NCBI RefSeq assembly: GCF_003286085.1 | Contig: NW_020825298.1 | Location: 6,820,001 to 6,884,000 of the forward strand | Length of the DNA stretch: 64,000 bases | Direction of reading: 5' to 3' | Origin: Drosophila persimilis | Taxonomy: Eukaryota > Arthropoda > Insecta > Diptera > Drosophilidae | Shown here: positions 50,001 through 60,745 of the stretch, in pieces | Layout: every line of letters begins with the position of its first letter | Numbering within the stretch: the first letter of the stretch is position 1 | The notes under the pieces: generated by a model | What the model saw: the letters and a program-made list of their open reading frames with translations, nothing else | Database searches by the model: none | Told to the model about the DNA's origin: nothing | Position numbers and translations under genes: made by a program

Positions 50001-51681
50001 CCAATGGGGAGCCCACATTGCCGCCCAGTCTGCCCAATCTGAAGATCATACCCTTCCTGCCCACGGATGCGGTGGAAACAGTGCCCCAGAGCGGCTTCTA
50101 TCAGCCGCCGTTGGGCGTCACCGCCGCGGCCGACGATTTGGTGGCCCTGTACTCGCAGCCCGATCCCGACCAGGCCGCCTACAAGTACAAGTTCAATGTG
50201 GAGGTGCCCGCCGCCGAGCCCGCCCCCGAGCCCGTGGTCCATGTGGGCGGGCAGTACCAGGGCAGTGCGGCCTACGTGAAGTTCGACTTTGATCAGCAGC
50301 AGCAACAGCAGGCGCAGCAGGTGGTGGTGCCGCCAGTCCACAGTGGCTTCTCGCCGCCCACCGAGACGGAGGGCGGCTTCATGCCCAAGGAACCGCTGGT
50401 GATCGACGGGGAGGTCCTGCAGGAGCATGTCACCTCCTCCTCGAGTGTCCTAAGCGGTGGCCTGCCCGATAGTTATCACGTGACGCAGCACGTAATCGAT
50501 ATATCTATGCCAGGCAACGATACTTCCTCGATAGGTATGAAACTTGACCTCCATTCTAAGAGAAAATTCCTCGAAATTTGTTTGGTTTGTCCACAGAAAT
50601 CACCACGCCGGACCCCTTCAAGGATGTGATTCACACCGAACCGCCGCCCAATCTGGATACACTAATCGAGGATAAGGCGAACAAGCAGCCAATTGAAGAG
50701 CACATTGAGAGCGTCACGTACAGCGTCAGCAACTCGACAAGCGCCTCGGCCTTCTCGGCCCCAACGGAAAAGCAAATACCGCTCATAGATAAATTCGAAA
50801 TCAATAAATTAGATAAGCTCTTGGATGAGCTGTTGGGCATGGAACTGCCCCAAGCAGCTGGCAGCACAGTGCCGCCCTTTAAGCAGATGCCCGAGAAGAG
50901 TCCACCACCGACAACAACAACCACAACAACAGCCCCAACAACGACTACAACAACAGCCCCAACAACGACTAACAGCAGTTCAACGACAAGTGCCACAACG
51001 ACCACAACAACGTCGACACGTGCCCCGGCCAAAAAAGGCAACAGTAAAACGAAAACCAAACAATCGACGGGCAATAGACGCAATCCGGGGCCAAGTAGAA
51101 CCAAAGTCCAAACAGCCACCCGTCGAACGTTGGTCAACAAACCAGGGGGAGGGGGAGGGGGAGGGGGAGCCACACGAGTGTCACCCACAACAACGACTGC
51201 GAGAGCCACAACAACATCAACAACAACGATGGGAAGTACTGGAACTACAGGAACCACAGGAACAAGCACTATGCATCCGTTTTTAAATTCACCATTCGAC
51301 AAATTACCGTTCATGGACACCAGCTATGAGGTAAGACCGCACAGATTGCAACAGCAGCAGGTCGAGCCACCGGAGCAGCAATTCCACCATTACCAGCATG
51401 CCCCAAGTTCAACAACAACAACAACAACCACAACAACCGCCACAGAGGAAGCTCCCCGCTCAGTGAACAGAGAGAGGGAGAGGGAGAGGGAGCGGGACAG
51501 GGAGCGGGGCAGCAGCGATGAGAGCCACATGGCGGATCCCCTGGGCATGCTGAAACTGGCGGGTTGCAACATTTATGGCCGCATGTATCGCGTCGGTCGG
51601 ATTATCGTCGAATTATCCAGCCAGTGCCTGGAGTGCAAGTGCACCGAAGTGGGGGTCAAGTGTGGCCCACTAGACTGTTAA
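47062..51681 (+). CDS. Secreted VWC-domain, Thr-rich mucin-like protein (1265 aa)
   Basis: Exons 47062-47161, 47799-48134, 48199-48279, 48339-50534 and 50597-51681 are joined by four phase-1 introns with good consensus sites. The chosen ATG gives a signal peptide ending at ...WPAQLDA (about 27); in-frame ATGs at 47014 and 47074 are alternatives. Three VWC modules follow: residues 35-97 (CQC, CCPYLSC), 147-206 (CYC, CCPVRYDC; split by an intron) and 241-302 (CFC, CCPSSYDC). From about 330 to 1200 the chain is low-complexity, with poly-Thr runs, a KPKPKPKPKP stretch, Gln-rich and poly-Gly parts and an acidic/basic RERERERE run. The last 38 residues form half a VWC module ending ECKCTEVGVKCGPLDC. 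VWC domains bind BMP-type ligands or matrix proteins, and the Thr-rich part is likely O-glycosylated, so an extracellular-matrix or ligand-binding role is inferred. I do not recognise the specific gene. Confidence 0.9.
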
Positions 51682-51949
51682 TTTACAACGTAATTTAGAA
51701 GCTTAGAAGAGTAAAAGTTTGAAGGTTTAATGGGAAACCCTCCTGTCCCTTGAGTGTATAGCCGTAACGTTTCAGATTCGTAAGATTTATGCTAATCCCT
51801 AGCCTGTAACTAGTTAAGGGGTAGCCTAAGAGCCTAACTACTAAATTGTATTATACAAATATATACCTATACAATAATCTACATCTATCTATAGAAATCC
51901 TTAAGCTATAACTAATTTTTAAACTACATCTACAGCATGGCATTTATAT

Positions 51950-51955
51950 AATAAA
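51950..51955 (+). terminator. Polyadenylation signal of the VWC-domain gene
   Basis: AATAAA lies 269 bases after the stop in an A/T-rich 3' UTR. Further AATAAA-like hexamers follow at 51966-52015 (AAATAAATAAAT repeats), so the cleavage site may vary. It would end the transcript about 1.6 kb before the convergent rhomboid gene's 3' end. Confidence 0.6.
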
Positions 51956-52029
51956 CTTAGAAGTAAATAAATCCATAAATAAATAAATCAATAAATAAAT
52001 AAATACAGATAAAATAAAATTAATTAAAG

Positions 52030-53555
52030 AAAGTTATTACTTTTGAAATCCTTAGGGAGTGGATCGCTTGTTTATGCAGCAGACGGAGTACCCGAGGCTG
52101 AGTAAAGAAGGGCTTGCCTTGAGGTCGAAGAACCAATCATAGGACTGGATAGAATATTTGTAAACTCAGATTACTGCAAACACGGATATATATAGGGTTA
52201 TTGGATTAATTTTCCCCGCTTTAAGTTATAGAATATATATTCTTCGCGCGTATTTTCGAAACCTTTGCACTTTATTGTAACGAATGAGGGATTAATAGGC
52301 CGACTATTAAGTTGTCCTTTCCCTGGAAAGAGTCAGTCGGAGCTTAATGTTTGTTCGGAATGGTAGATAAATTCTATCGGAAATTAAACCTTCTTAAATA
52401 ATAGAAAACAACTCTCTGTCTCTGTTTGTCAATCATAAATATGAACCATAGAAACCTGCCAATATCTAAGAGCATATATGGCAATTTTAAACCAAGACCA
52501 ACGCTAAGAAAAGGACGAGGAGGATACCTTCTGCCTGCATAGCACACGTGTTCATAGAATTATATTTGATTTTTATGGTCGAATCACTATGTGTCCTTTC
52601 TCCCAAGTGGCCTCCTTCAAGTAGACTTATTGTTCAAAAAAGTTTGCTTAAAATTTCATAGAAGGTCTAGTTTTAGGCGGACCAAGAATATACCATAAAA
52701 TACCTCTAGAATATGGCTTCAGAGATGGTTCCATTTGTGCGTTGAACAGCAAAAAATAGCAATCATTCTTTACATAGAACCACTAGGACGCACTAGTCTT
52801 AGCGAGAAACCTCTATTTCCCTGAATTATGACAAAATTCCAACTATTTTAAAGCACTGAAAAGCATAGCTACGTTCTCTTTCAACAGCAAATCGAAATAA
52901 TTTAAAATGAATCATTAAAATGAGTAATTCTGCATCAGATAATTACTTATACTCGTCTGCAGGGGATGCAAGGCCCCTGTCCAGGCCATGATTCGTTTGT
53001 GGCTTTCCCAAAAAAAGAGCTGTATCAAAAGTCTGACAAATGTCAAGCGGGTGTAATCACTGCACATTGTTTTTATGCGTCTCTGCTTCGTTCTGCAACA
53101 AAAATGAACTTTTTCACGTGTGTAAATCGACGGAAAACTTCTGTGACACATTTTTCAAAGTACTACAAAACGATGTGAATCAATGGAAAAGGTAATTGCA
53201 ATGCAATTTATAGGCAGCAAATAGATTATATTTTGTGATTCAATAGCCACTTCTACAGTGCTTTGAATGCATTCAATCTACTTGTGAATCGTCTGTGACC
53301 AAGAAATAAAATTCGATTTTCAAACAATAAATATTCATTAAATGTTTTACCGAATAAATTGGAACAAATTTGTGATTACATAAATTCCAAACTGCCACAA
53401 AAAAAAAGGCTTACAGAGGCCAACAATTAGCCAAAAGCCAGAGGCCTTTTGATGAGTAATAAATTAATTAAATTTCAAAGCCATTCAGTTAACAATTTGT
53501 AAGCCAATTAGGGGACATAAAACATAGTCCGCCCCCCCACAGGAGGTGTAAAATA
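52030..53555. other. Intergenic region between convergent genes
   Basis: No gene is seen between the 3' ends of the VWC gene (plus) and the rhomboid gene (minus). The longest frame (52966-53178) has no domain and is not annotated. Nothing else stands out. Confidence 0.6.
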
Positions 53556-53559
53556 AATG

Positions 53560-53565
53560 TTTATT
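53560..53565 (-). terminator. rho-6: Polyadenylation signal of the rhomboid gene
   Basis: TTTATT on the plus strand is AATAAA on the minus strand, 150 bases beyond the rhomboid TAG. It gives a short 3' UTR. Other signals nearby are possible. Confidence 0.5.
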
Positions 53566-53714
53566 CATAAATACCATACAAAAAATAAATAAACACTGTG
53601 GCGTGTGGCAGACAGCCCCAAATGTGGAGTAATTATTTATGGAATTTGCAATCCGGTGGTCGGCTTGCCTAGAATATTAATAACAACAGCAATGGAAGAT
53701 ACAACTAATTGAGA

Positions 53715-56700
53715 CTACAGATAGATGGATTTCTGCACACGTCGATAGACGACAAAGCCGCACAGCAGGCCGGCCACGCCTCCGCCCAGATGCGCCTCCA
53801 GGCTGATGCGCGGATTGCGATTGTGGTTCTGGCGAAAGTGAAAGGCGGTGAAGGCCACGTCGCTGAGGAACAAGATCAGCAGAGCGGCGATGCGGGCAAA
53901 GCGGTGCGACAAATGGGGGAAGTTCTATTCAACCAAAAGGGAGGGGGGGGGGGGTGGTGGTGGGGGAGGGGTAAATCAGTTGAAAGTTAAATTACATTTT
54001 CACAGTCGACTGACCAGAACCAGGTGCGGCACATGACTGAAGAGCATGGCATAGACCCCGGCGGATGCACCCAAAAGCAGCAGATGGGGCTGCAGCCAGG
54101 CATTGGCCAAGGCACCGGCCAGACCGCCCGCCAAATAGACCGCCGCCAGACGCCAGTGACCCTGCTCCAGTTCTAGGCACATTCCAATGAAGCACTGGAA
54201 AGGCATTTACCCATTAGAGTGTCGACGGGGGGGTTGGGGGGGTTGGGGGGGTTGGGGGGACCCCCAATGCTCACCTGGAGACAAATGTTGAGCGTCAAGT
54301 GCCAGGCGTCGGCGTGGAGCAGCATGTAGGTGAGGAGCCGCCAGTACTCGTGACTCCATTCCGGCTTGTAGATCAGTCTTCTTTGCATGCACTCATTGGC
54401 AATCAGATGCAGAGATATCTGATCGAAATGGGAGGAGAGAAAGAGAAAGAGCAGAGGGATTAGGTGACATTAATTACACGGCACTGCACGGCACTGCACA
54501 GCGAAAGAAGGTTGTCGGCACATGAAAATGGCAACGATTTTTACTAATAATAATTTCTACTAATAAACCTGAGTAAATATTGGGCCATAAGGCGCTAAGA
54601 TGCTCAATAGGCAGCAGTATATATCCATAAATAAAGATGATGACATCCATGATGTGGTAAACAATTGTAGGCATCAGAAAATGTAAAATAGCCGCAAATT
54701 TGTACTAAATAAAATCAGTAGTCTTCGAATACTAGTAGCTGAACATTTATTTGAGTGGAAGTCCTTTCTCCAGTAAGAATATATCGAATAGAGCTATTCC
54801 ATTCCATTCCATTCCTACTCCTATTTCTAGTCTACTGCTATTCCACTCCTCTTCTACTCCATTCTCGGAGATAGCCTTACAAACGGTGCAAGGGTTGGGC
54901 GTCTCCTGTGGGCCTAAAGAAGTCTATGAATCGTAATCCAAAATCCTAGTTCTGATAGGGCCACTGATCGAAAGCGACATCAGTGTGATCTGATCCAGGT
55001 GGTTAAAAGATCTAAAGACTCAAGAGAATTGAAATAAAACAAGGATTTCGAAAGCATTGGAAAGGGTTTCATATGAAATTGATACCTATATATTTTATTA
55101 TTACAATTTTAAATTTGTATGTAATTTTTTTTTTCCAATTTTCTCTATAATTTTTATTATAAATTTTGTAACATTTTATTAGAATTTTTTTATAATTTGT
55201 TATACTTTTTATACTTTTTTTTTTATTATTTTTGTATAATTTTGTATAATTTTGTATAATTTTGTATAATTTTTTATAATTTGTTAATAAAATTTTTGTT
55301 TAATTTTTGTATAATTTTTTTTATTTTTTTTTTTAATTTTTTCATAATTTTGTATAATTTTTTTATAATTTTGTATTAATTATTTATAATTTTTGTATAA
55401 TTTTTTTACAATTTTTTAAAATAATTTTCTCTATAATTGTAGCAATTGTAATAATTGTTTTTAGAACAAAAAACAACACCCAAAAAATCGATTCCAATCC
55501 AAACCAATTCCTTAGCAAAAAAGATTGCCATATCCCCACGGGTATTTGCATCTCGAAACAAACCCCATCTTTGTAGATCAGTGTCATGGCTGCTAATGCC
55601 GACCGACAATCGCTGTCACTTTCGCTCCAGCGGCCAAGTGTCGAGATGCAGTGCGAGTGCTAAGATGCCGCACAATGAGCGCCGCATGACTTGACAGCGG
55701 CCACAACGCCGCAAAAGCGGCGGCGACACCAAATCGGTGGAACACATGCAGCAGCAGGCCAAATATGACAAATGCCAGAGTTGCAGTTGCGACATTCGAT
55801 CGATGGCTAAAAAGGCAATACGGATTGTGCAACATGCAACGGAGTTGTGGGTTGGGCCCAGCATTTCTGCGCGTAATCAGCGCACATTTCAAGAGCTGCA
55901 ATAAGCTATCAATTAATAAGTGGCTCTGTGTCGCCAAATGGGTCACACTTGTGGGACTTTGGGTGGGAGCCAACAGGCAGTGCAGGGAGTAATTCGATGC
56001 GGAGTTGCTGAGGAGTGGCCAGGCACGTCTTTGGAGAGGTTTGGAGCCCCAGAAAAGCAAACTTCCAGGCGTTTGAAACAAGCAAAAGAAGCCACAGTCT
56101 GTTTATAAGAAACCCCCATTCATTCAGTAATCAAAAGCGTCGGCTCGGACTCTCCTAAGTTCTTTGGACCCCTCGAAACAGCATAAATAAAGAATCAAAT
56201 CTTTTATTTGCCTGCCATAAAATAAACCCAAATTTTTCCATCTAACAAAACCGCAAATAAACCGCAAATAAACACTTCATTTCATAGATAAACCAGTGAG
56301 CAGTTTTCCAGCTAATGGAAATTCGCATGAATTTTCAATGCCATAATTTATGGAGCTCACTGGCACTCGCACACAAAACAAAAACAAACGAATTTGTTTG
56401 TTTAAATTGAATCGAATCGGCGGCTAATATAAACAAGGATTTATATAGAATTATTGTACTAAATATTCGGCACACAGTACTATATATACGGCGGTGGTCT
56501 TATCGGCCGTAAACATTCAAAGAGAGAGGCTCCGTTTCTCCGATTCACCGATTCCGGCAACTGTCGCTTTTCTTATCGGCGTGAAAGGGAGAATGTATCT
56601 GCAATCACTGTATGCAAACGAATCCGAAACAAAATGATTTTATGAATTGCAAAATCCAATCAAAAGCGAAAAACACACACAGGCACATCACTCATACGCC

Positions 56701-57004
56701 ACGTTGTGCCATACAATGGGGGGGGGGGGGGGGGGGAGAGGTAGAAAGTAGAGCGGCAGCAGCTGCATCAGAATCGAACCTGCATAAAGCACATCAGCAA
56801 TATAAACCAGGGCACACGCCAAACACGCTGTCGCTTCGGCCCCCCCGCCTTTGTCAGGTCATCAATGAAAATCTTCTGGAGGGGGGCCCGGGCCCGGGCA
56901 CCGCCATCCGCGGATGTTTCTGCCAGCAACAGGAGCCTCACATCCTTGCCGTTATTATTTTCACCGTTATTGTTATTGCTACTGTTATCCCGTGGCTCTG
57001 ACAT
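53715..57004 (-). CDS. rho-6: Rhomboid intramembrane serine protease, probably rho-6
   Basis: The coding exons, all joined by phase-0 introns, are 57004-56780, 54418-54275, 54194-54015 and 53924-53715, giving 252 aa. Rhomboids cleave membrane proteins such as EGF-like ligand precursors within the bilayer. A 60-residue hydrophilic N-terminus (Asn-rich, no EF-hand seen) leads to TM1 (VPWFILLMCFMQISLHLIA), then the family WR motif (101-102), HADAWHLTLN with His115 and Asn119, GASAG with catalytic Ser167, and EAHLGGG with catalytic His228. Only six membrane segments are seen; the extra C-terminal segment of Rho-1-type proteases is absent. The short length and sequence point to rho-6 rather than rho-1, -3 or -4, but the symbol is an inference from memory. 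Intron 1 (56779-54419) is 2.4 kb. The start ATG is the first in frame after the putative TSS. Confidence 0.88.
54225..54262. repeat. GGGGGGTT minisatellite inside a rhomboid intron
   Basis: About four copies of GGTTGGGGGG lie within the 80-bp intron between the second and third rhomboid coding exons (54274-54195). Read on the minus strand they form CCCCCCAACC. The splice sites are intact. Confidence 0.85.
55105..55410. repeat. ATTTTGTATAATTTT repeat tract
   Basis: About 300 bp of imperfect ATTTTGTATAATTTTTTATA units inside the first rhomboid intron. It is low complexity. Confidence 0.85.
56718..56736 (+). repeat. Poly(G) run of 19
   Basis: A G19 homopolymer lies 44 bp inside the first intron of the rhomboid gene, so it appears as C19 in the pre-mRNA close to the 5' splice site. 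Confidence 0.9.
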
Positions 57005-57139
57005 AATTCGAGTGCCGAGGCGGCATTTGACAACCGATGCGCTGAACGCTTGACGGGCGACTAGGCGGAGATCCGCGCACACCTCGAAAGCCACTGCGAA
57101 GGTGTCTTTTGTTCTTCGATGCACGAAAATCAATGCGAT

Positions 57140-57185
57140 CCGATCAGAAACCGATTGATCCAACGAACGACGACTGACGGACTGC
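57140..57185 (-). promoter_or_regulatory. rho-6: Proposed initiator of the rhomboid gene
   Basis: On the minus strand CCGTCAGTCGTCG matches the fly initiator, with the start A at 57175. It would give a 171-base 5' UTR without an upstream ATG before the start codon at 57004. No TATA box is seen at -30. GATCGGATCG sequence lies around +30 to +40 but does not match a DPE exactly. Confidence 0.4.
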
Positions 57186-57483
57186 CGTCACATCACTCCC
57201 TCCGCTCAGATTTTGGACCCAAAAAGCGAAGCATACTTTTAGCTGGAGAGGAAAATCTTTTGGTTTGTGTCTTGGGTGGTAGGGGAAATATTTCCGTATT
57301 TTCAAGATTTTTTTTATACAATTTTAGACTAAGAAAAATTGCATGATATTTATTTATTTATTTCAAAATTAAAAAATAATATGCACTATTAAATCTAAGA
57401 GGTCTGAGTGGTGCTTAGAGTCCCAGTAACTAGACCTTCGATTCTATGATGTGATTAGAACACTTTTCGTTTACAAAATTTTA

Positions 57484-57655
57484 AAAAATAATGCAAAATA
57501 ATGCAATAAATAATTAAAAATAATGCAATAAATAATTCAAAATAATGCAATAAATAATGCAAAATAAAGCAATAAATAATTCAAAATAAAGCAATAAATT
57601 ATGCAAAATAAAGCAATAAATAATGCAAAATAATACAATAAATAATGCATATACA
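57484..57655. repeat. A/T-rich tandem array, ~22-bp unit
   Basis: Seven or more copies of AATAATGCAATAAATAATTCAA, with TGC/AGC variants. It is fairly regular and non-coding. Confidence 0.88.
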
Positions 57656-60627
57656 AATTAGCCATCTTATAGAGAATTGATGAATTTATTGGACTAAATT
57701 TTTTTTTTTTATTAAAATTGCTATGTATTTTTCTAGTAGTTCGCCCCTTATAACACCTTTACACTGAATATGTATTGCTGTGACAACACTTAAGTCCAGC
57801 ACTGTATGTTGTCTGATATTTTACAATATTAAAGGTATAAATTCCAAGTTACAATCAACAGTTATAGCCAGAAAAATAGGGTATTCAGGTTGCCATTTTA
57901 TAGCTTTAATTTATTGTATAAATATTATTAATATGTTGTTTTTTTTTGGGTTGCGCAGCCTAATATTTGGCCAATAGTCCATAGATTATAGTCAGTGGTT
58001 CAGCAGTAAAGTAAATTCCTATTCCTATTGTTTGTGGTTTGCACTGTTATAATGCCCACAGCAACATATTGTAATCTACATACATACACACATACTACAT
58101 ACATACATACATACATACATATGCTCCCGCACGGCAGCGGCCTATGGAGCCGTTCTCTCGCGTCTTTCTTTCATTCTTTCTTTCGCCTTCCCAATCGCTT
58201 CCTCGATCCGTCGCGCTTTCGGCTTTGGCTTTCGGGCGCGGGATATTCGGCTTCCTCCCGCCTGCCCTAGAATTTATTCTCTCCGAATCCGACGCTGTCT
58301 TCAATCGACGCTAATCATCCAACAGAGCTCTCATCGTGTTCTCGTCGTAAACCTCACACGAACCTTTCGCTGCCCCTTCGACTCTGTAACGCAGTGCATA
58401 CCAAAAAAAAAAACCCACAATAAACCATATTAAGCCAAACAATCATTGAGTTTTCATTAAACAGATCGCAAACGTACGCTGCTGAAAATTCTCAGTAGCT
58501 CAACATTGTTCATGGTTGCACCTGAAGGAATTACGTCCAAGAATCTACAAAATCAACATCAATCCTGATACAGTTTGGCCGTGGACGATGGATATTGATG
58601 CTCTGTTTCTGTTTCTGACTTTGGTGTCCAGGAAATGTCGAGATGGCTTGTCATTTGTCATTTCCCTGTATAGGTAGGATAGCATAGGGGATGCTTTCGT
58701 GATTCCTTTTCTGGTTTTAGTATGGAAAATTGTCAACTAAAGTTAGTTGAAAGTTAGGAAGGAACCGGTGTTATGGGCATTGAAAGAACTTCAGTGAAAG
58801 AAAATAACATTAAATCAACTCCTCAGATATAAAGTCAAAGGTGTATTGATGCTCAGCTTTCACAATTTCAGGTGTGAGTCCGTCCATCAATGAAAGGATT
58901 CTCTTTGACCAAGTAGTCCTTTAGTCTCTTTGGCGCGGTAGTCCATAGCTGATTGTACCCCGTATCTCTTGGACTGCCCGACTATCTTTGGCGTTCTGTG
59001 TTCCCTCGACCTCGACACAATGGCAACAAGCGTGTCCGCGTACGAGAGATTTCGTGCCGCCAGCTTCCGTTTTCCGTAGCCATGACAAACGGCACAAACC
59101 TCCTGAAAACCCCTTTAAAATTTCCACCATTTCGTGCCACCGCTCCATGCCCCATTACGGCGACGGCGACTGTGGCTCTGCCCCATCCTTGGCATTTGAC
59201 ATTTTGCCTTGGCGGAGCGTGGCATGAAGTGGCACGGAGCGATGGTGCAGCAGCGGCACGAACGGAAGCTGCAGCACGCCCGCGTAATGTTTACACAAAG
59301 ATGTCGACATTTAGCGGCACGCGGAGGGATTCCTCAGTGTGGTGAAAAGCTCTTGGGGGAAAACCCAAGCGATTACTCTCTTTCACTCTTTAGGCCATGT
59401 CCGTCTCGCTCTCTCTCTCTCTCTCTCCCTCTCTCTAGCTGTCGCTGTCTCTGTCTTTTGCTAGCCATGGACACGTGGTGGGCCATGCTGGCTGGAGATG
59501 GCTGTCAACACACCAAATGCTGGTTATGAATGGCTTTTAATGAAATATTTATGTAACAAGCAATAAGGACCACTTTTGGCTTCTAAACGAACGACCGAAA
59601 GAGCGAAAGAGACAGAGGCCAAAGACAGAAAGAGAGAGAGAGAGAGAGAGAACAAACAAAAGCGATGGAAATAATTGTTTGGCTAGTTAAGTTTTTGACG
59701 CAACGTTGGGGCCAAGATAACGGCATCTCGGATGTACAAGGATGTACATATGTGTGTGTTTGTTTATCATAAACTTTCCTCAATGCTGGAACTGCCAAAA
59801 GTCATTAACAGTCCGTTTGTACGCGCCCCGCCCCCCTCCCGGAAGAGGCTGCAACAACAAATTGCCAAATAAGAGAGAGGCCAAAGGAAACCCTGGAAAG
59901 TTGCCCCCAAAACCCAAAGGCAAAGCCAAGCTAGACACAAGACAAAACTTATCTTTGGCTCTGATACTCGATTGTCTGTGCGGGTTTATTTACTTGCCGC
60001 TGGCTGGCTCGCACATAGAAGGGGGAACGGGGAGGGGGGCTTATCGGAAAGCTAACTGTTTGAGGCACTGCGTGCGTGCATTAAATTAAAGTCATTGGGG
60101 GACTCATTGGGTGGCTTTCAAGGTGGCTTTAATGAGCTTTTTCGATGTGGATATTGTGCTAAAAAAAAGGGACAGAGGCAGATGCGTGCGTAAGTGAAGA
60201 GCGTTAGCATTCAGAACGATTTACTCCAGTAAGCAATGGAAAGATGAACATCTTCCGCTATAGAGGGAAGCCTACGAATGGAGCTAATATCTAAGGCAAT
60301 GGAAGGCAGTGTTGCAGGACCTGATAAAACATACAACATGGCTAACAAGACTAACAGAGTGACAGAGAGAGTGGGGCTAATTGTTTAAAATACATAAGGC
60401 AGTAAGCGGCTCTTGGCCTGAAAGACTATGATTCTTGATATAATTTATTATTACTTATTTATTTTATTTCTTTTATTAATAATTAAATATTATTATTTAT
60501 TTATTATAAATATATATTTTGTATTATTATTTATTTATTTTTTACTTGTATTAATTATTTTTATTTATTTATTAATTTTATTTCTTTATTAATTTGATTT
60601 AGTTATTATTTTTATGATGTAATTATT

Positions 60628-60745
60628 ATATATTTATTATTATTCATTTATTATTATTCATTTATTATTATTCATTTATTATTATTCATTTATTATTATT
60701 CATTTATTATTATTCATTTATTATTGTTCATTTATTATTATTAAT
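60628..60745. repeat. TTATTATTATTCAT 14-bp tandem repeat
   Basis: About seven near-perfect copies of CATTTATTATTATT within a larger A/T-rich region. Confidence 0.9.

Larger units (their letters stand above)
54419..56779 (-). other. rho-6: First intron of the rhomboid gene
   Basis: Donor CAG|GTTCGA at 56779 and acceptor TTCGATCAG at 54419, phase 0. It includes a TTTTGTATAATTTT-type A/T repeat at 55105-55410, a G19 run at its 5' end (56718-56736), and a possible skipped exon at 54704-54557. A 162-codon non-ATG frame (56081-55593) is not considered coding. Confidence 0.75.

Noticed and set aside
55593..56081. 162-codon minus-strand frame in the first rhomboid intron
   Set aside because: Starts at a non-ATG codon, has no domain, and the neighbouring rhomboid exons join cleanly in phase without it.
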